From the NCBI GenBank assembly GCA_958413765.1, contig CATYVH010000054.1, positions 1 to 8,962 of the forward strand: DNA of 8,962 nucleotides. The letters are read 5' to 3'. Under the pieces are notes generated by a model. The model did not search any database. It saw nothing but the letters and a program-made list of their open reading frames with translations, and was not told where the DNA came from. A program made the translations under genes and the position numbers. Positions 5,785-8,962 of this stretch are shown here, piece after piece; the first letter of the stretch is position 1; each line of letters begins with the position of its first letter. This DNA comes from an uncultured Collinsella sp. GTDB taxonomy: Bacteria > Actinomycetota > Coriobacteriia > Coriobacteriales > Coriobacteriaceae.

Positions 5785-8265
5785 TTATAGGTAGCGGCCA
5801 GTGATGCTTGTGGAACATGCCACGATGTCGCCCGGCGTGCCGGCGCAGACGATTTGCCCGCCCGCGTCGCCGCCGCCCGGGCCCATGTCAATCACGTAAT
5901 CGGCGTTACGGATAAGGTCGAGGTCGTGTTCGATCACGATAACCGTGGCGCCCTTGGCAACGAGGCCGTCAAACACGCTCAGCAACACCTGAACATCGAG
6001 CGGATGCAGGCCGATCGTGGGCTCGTCAAACACAAACACGGCATCATCCTGCACGCGGCCCATCTCGCTCGCGAGCTTAAGACGCTGCGCCTCGCCGCCC
6101 GAAAGCGCCGGCGTGGGCTCGCCGAGCGTGAGATAACCCAAGCCCAGGTCGTGCAGGGTCTGTAAGCGCGCCTGGACTTTCTTGAGCCCCACCGTGGCGT
6201 CGATGGCCTCGTCCACACTCATGTCCATGAGCTGCGGCAACGTAAGCAGGCTCCCGTCCTTGCCCTCGCGATGGATATGCGAGGCCGCGTCTGCATAGCG
6301 TGAGCCACGACATGACGGGCAGACGATCTCGACATCGGGCAAAAACTGCACGTCGAGCGATATCGAACCCGTGCCATCGCACGTAGGGCAGCGCAAGGCG
6401 CCGGTGTTGTAGCTAAATGCGCCCGCCTTGTAGCCGGCTGCCTTGGCCTCGGGCGTACGGGCGAAGGCGCGACGCAGCTCGTCATGGATGTCGGCATAGG
6501 TCGCTACCGTCGAGCGCACATTGGCGCCGATGGGCGTGGCGTCAATCAGGTTTGCGCGTGCGATACCCTCGGCGTCAACCCAGCGCACGTGGCTTGGCAG
6601 GCGCTCGCCAGTTGCCTGAGCCTTGAGTGCCGGGATGAGTGTCTCGAGCACCAACGTCGTCTTACCCGAACCCGAAACGCCCGTCACCGCGACCAAGCGA
6701 CCGCGCGGGATATCGACTTCGAGCGGCTTGACGGTATGGATGGCATCGGTCGCCATGCGGATATGGCCCTGGTCGAACATTTCGTCGTCAGCCACCTGCG
6801 GCCGCAAGCGCTTGGGCTCTGAGCACAAAAACGGGGCGATGCGGCTGCCCTGCGATTGTTCGACCTCGTCCACCGTACCTGCAGCGATAACATTACCGCC
6901 GCCTGCTCCGGCAACGGGGCCCATCTCGACCAGATAGTCAGCTTCCGCTAGAACGCGCGTATCGTGATCAACAACAACCACGGTGTTGCCATCATCCACC
7001 AGATCGCGCATTACGCCCACCAAGCCGTCGACATTGGCAGGATGCAAGCCGATCGAGGGCTCATCCAGCACATAAAGCACGCCCGTCGATCGGTTGCGCA
7101 CCACGCGGGCGAGCTGCACACGCTGGCGCTCACCCGTAGAGAGCGTGGCGCCTGCGCGATCGAGCGAAAGGTAATCGAGACCCAGGTCGACCAGACGACG
7201 GGCCGTGCGCAAAAACGAATCGCAGATATCCGTCGCCATGGGCTGCATCTCGGCCGGCAAGGATGCGGGCACCCCGCGCACCCACTCAATCGCCTCACCC
7301 AACGTCATGGCCGCCGCCTGCGCCAGATCGATACCGCGCACCTGGGGCTGGCGCGCAGCCTCGGAAAGACGCGTGCCTCCGCAATCGCGGCACGGTCCCT
7401 CGCGCAAAAAGCGCGCAACGCGCTTGAGCCCCTTATCGTCCTTAACCTTGGCGAGCGCATTCTCGACGGTATAGACGGCATTGTAATAGGTAAAGTCGAG
7501 CGGCGTGGCGCCCTCGCCATTTTTGGGAACGTAGAGAATGTGCTTCTTAACTGCCGGGCCATGGAACACGATGTCGCGCTCTTGAGGCGTGAGCTGGTTA
7601 AACGGCACGTCGGTACGCACGCCCATCTCGCCGGCCACCTGCTTCATCAGGTCCCACATGAGCGTGCCCCAGGGAAGCACCGCGCCCTCGTTGATGGTCT
7701 TTGACTCGTCGGGCACCAGGCTCGCCTCGTCCACCTCGCGCATGATGCCGGTGCCGCCGCAGGTGGGACACGCGCCGCCACTGTTAAAGGCAAGGTCCTC
7801 GGCCCCCGGCGCATAGAACTCGCGGCCGCACGCGGGGCACGTGAGCGACAGGCCCGCGGCCACGTTAAGGCTCGGCTCCACGCGCGCCATGCAGTGCGGG
7901 CACACGTGATGGGCGCAACGGCTAAAGAGCAGACGCAGGCTATTGTTGAGCTCGGTCATGGTGCCAAAAGTGGAACGCACGCCCGGCACGCTCGGACGCT
8001 GGTGTAGCGCGAGCGCCGCCGGCACGTGCAACACCTCGTCCACCTGAGCATGCTCTGCCTGCGTCAGACGACGGCGGGTATAGGTGCTGAGCGCCTCCAG
8101 GTAACGGCGCGAGCCCTCGGCATACAAAACACCCAGCGCCAGCGAGCTCTTGCCCGAGCCCGACACGCCGGCAATACCCACGAGCCTTCCCAGCGGAATA
8201 TCGATATCGATGTTCTTGAGGTTATGGACGCGCGCGCCACGTACCTCGATAGCCTGCGGGCTCAT
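5785..8265 (-). CDS. UvrA-like excinuclease ATPase, UvrA2 class without UvrB-binding domain, 826 aa
   Basis: This is a tandem ABC ATPase of the UvrA family. Seen in order: IEVRGARVHNLKNI, Walker A GVSGSGKS (33-40), RSTFGTMTEL, a zinc module using CPAC (143-146) and CPTCGGTG (from 166), then CRDCGGTRLSEAAR. The first signature is LSTGE (375-379) in place of LSGGE, followed by VLDEPSIGLHP. The second half has Walker A GVSGSGKT (529-536), a zinc finger with cysteines 626, 629, 649 and 652, LSGGE (721-725) and VFDEPTIGLHP. Between CPHC (122-125) and CPAC there are only 17 residues, where canonical UvrA (about 940 aa) holds the UvrB-binding domain of over 100 residues. This is the UvrA2 layout, known from stress- or drug-tolerance paralogs, so normal repair probably uses another UvrA elsewhere. 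ATG 8265 was chosen because homologs begin here. GTG 8289 is also in frame, 1 bp after the upstream stop, and would add 8 residues. Confidence 0.93.
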   Translation of the reverse strand: MSPQAIEVRGARVHNLKNIDIDIPLGRLVGIAGVSGSGKSSLALGVLYAEGSRRYLEALSTYTRRRLTQAEHAQVDEVLHVPAALALHQRPSVPGVRSTFGTMTELNNSLRLLFSRCAHHVCPHCMARVEPSLNVAAGLSLTCPACGREFYAPGAEDLAFNSGGACPTCGGTGIMREVDEASLVPDESKTINEGAVLPWGTLMWDLMKQVAGEMGVRTDVPFNQLTPQERDIVFHGPAVKKHILYVPKNGEGATPLDFTYYNAVYTVENALAKVKDDKGLKRVARFLREGPCRDCGGTRLSEAARQPQVRGIDLAQAAAMTLGEAIEWVRGVPASLPAEMQPMATDICDSFLRTARRLVDLGLDYLSLDRAGATLSTGERQRVQLARVVRNRSTGVLYVLDEPSIGLHPANVDGLVGVMRDLVDDGNTVVVVDHDTRVLAEADYLVEMGPVAGAGGGNVIAAGTVDEVEQSQGSRIAPFLCSEPKRLRPQVADDEMFDQGHIRMATDAIHTVKPLEVDIPRGRLVAVTGVSGSGKTTLVLETLIPALKAQATGERLPSHVRWVDAEGIARANLIDATPIGANVRSTVATYADIHDELRRAFARTPEAKAAGYKAGAFSYNTGALRCPTCDGTGSISLDVQFLPDVEIVCPSCRGSRYADAASHIHREGKDGSLLTLPQLMDMSVDEAIDATVGLKKVQARLQTLHDLGLGYLTLGEPTPALSGGEAQRLKLASEMGRVQDDAVFVFDEPTIGLHPLDVQVLLSVFDGLVAKGATVIVIEHDLDLIRNADYVIDMGPGGGDAGGQIVCAGTPGDIVACSTSITGRYL

Positions 8266-8290
8266 CTTCTGTTCCGTCACCTGTATCACC

Positions 8291-8962
8291 CTACTCGTGC
8301 CATAAAATGCGGTCGCGAATGTACTTGCCCAGCATGGGCACGGTAAACCGGACGAGGCCGTATCCGGCAGCCTCGATGACGCGCTCGCGAATCAGGCTTG
8401 CACGATATTTACTCGCCCAGCTCTGGGTGCGATCGCAACGCTCAATGATGTCCGCCATGCGCGTCGGCTTGTCCTCGTCAACCGCCATGGCCTCGATAAA
8501 GAGGCGCTGGGGACTACGCAGCCCGTAATACAGAGGTGCGTCGACCGCTTCGTAGAACTCGGAGACGGCATCCGCATGGCCAGCCTCGACATCGCACGCT
8601 TCAATGACCTGCGAGCCACGCCGGACAGCAGAGCGCCACATGTAATATCCCACCAGCTGAACCATATAGGGATGCCCCATGCTTTTGCGCGCCGCAAGGT
8701 CCGCCGTCTCCGCGTCAACGTAGAGACCAGCGTCTTTAACCGTCTGGATATATGAGTCGCGCACTTTGGGCAAAGATATCGCCCCCAGCGTACGCTGCTG
8801 GGCACGCCGCAAAAACGTCACGCTCGGCTCTTCGAGCAGGTCGTCAACCATACTGGGCAAGCCAGCGAACACCAGCGCAAGACCGCGCTGGTCGCTATCG
8901 GACAAGCCCGTGGCATCCTGATCTCCGAGCACCTGCTGATAGAGAACGGCAAGAGCCGCCAG
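8291..8962 (-). CDS. ORC/Cdc6-like AAA ATPase with C-terminal winged helix (5' part outside window)
   Basis: Only the last 223 residues are in the window, so the Walker A and B motifs are not visible. The visible part starts near a sensor-1 strand, GLALVFAGLPSMVDDLL (from about 8884 down), followed by VTFLRRAQQRTLG and a lid helix segment GHPYMVQLVGYYMWR (about 8640-8678). This is typical of ORC1/Cdc6-like or archaeal-type AAA ATPases found singly in actinobacteria. The C-terminal 65 residues or so (8315-8510) look like a winged helix: PTRMADIIERCDRTQSWASK, YRASLIRERVIEAAGYGLVR, then FTVPMLGKYIRDRI. The protein is therefore likely an ATP-dependent DNA-binding factor; its target is unknown. 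The stop at 8291 lies 25 nt before the preferred uvrA start and 1 bp before the alternative one, so the two genes are probably cotranscribed and perhaps translationally coupled. Confidence 0.82.
   Translation of the reverse strand: MAALAVLYQQVLGDQDATGLSDSDQRGLALVFAGLPSMVDDLLEEPSVTFLRRAQQRTLGAISLPKVRDSYIQTVKDAGLYVDAETADLAARKSMGHPYMVQLVGYYMWRSAVRRGSQVIEACDVEAGHADAVSEFYEAVDAPLYYGLRSPQRLFIEAMAVDEDKPTRMADIIERCDRTQSWASKYRASLIRERVIEAAGYGLVRFTVPMLGKYIRDRILWHE

Noticed and set aside
1..8962. CRISPR array, tRNA, rRNA, complete insertion sequence or toxin-antitoxin pair
   Set aside because: I saw no spaced direct repeats, no tRNA-like cloverleaf, no rRNA signature and no complete transposase or toxin-antitoxin genes.

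Overview
The window reads as chromosomal DNA from a GC-rich actinobacterium. Codon use and the look of several proteins suggest a gut Coriobacteriia such as Collinsella; this is inference from the sequence alone. It carries nine genes or gene parts, one transposase relic and several hairpins. Most of the DNA is ordinary chromosomal backbone. A small stretch at about 1916-2800 looks like an accessory islet.

Left part (1-1915, plus strand): the 3' end of a c-di-GMP phosphodiesterase (EAL domain) is followed, after a 126-bp gap holding a small hairpin, by a 509-residue GGDEF-PAS-GGDEF protein. Its first GGDEF domain looks catalytically intact and its second is degenerate. The two genes are a likely c-di-GMP breakdown and synthesis pair.

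Islet (1916-2800): an unexplained 284-bp gap, a minus-strand gene for a 106-residue three-helix membrane protein of DUF3784 type in visibly AT-richer DNA, and a relic of the N-terminal helix-turn-helix of an IS30-type transposase. This is the part most likely acquired or rearranged.

Middle (2800-5755, plus strand): a flavodoxin-fold NAD(P)H/FMN oxidoreductase with a four-cysteine motif is followed 16 bp later by an ArsC/Spx-fold protein that lacks the usual redox cysteine. The oxidoreductase has its own candidate promoter and a palindrome. Next come a CobW/COG0523 metallochaperone GTPase, a very strong 16-bp hairpin terminator, and a TrmL-type tRNA 2'-O-methyltransferase with an unusual internal insertion of about 44 residues.

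Right part (5785-8962, minus strand, convergent with trmL): a UvrA-like double ABC ATPase without the UvrB-binding domain (UvrA2 class) lies directly downstream of the 3' part of an ORC/Cdc6-like AAA ATPase with a winged helix. The two are tightly spaced and probably cotranscribed.

I do not see a complete new defence or mobile system. The best leads are the AAA ATPase-UvrA2 pair, the TrmL insertion, a family of similar intergenic hairpins with tgtccc-type loops, and the cysteine-less ArsC-like protein next to the cysteine-rich flavoprotein.
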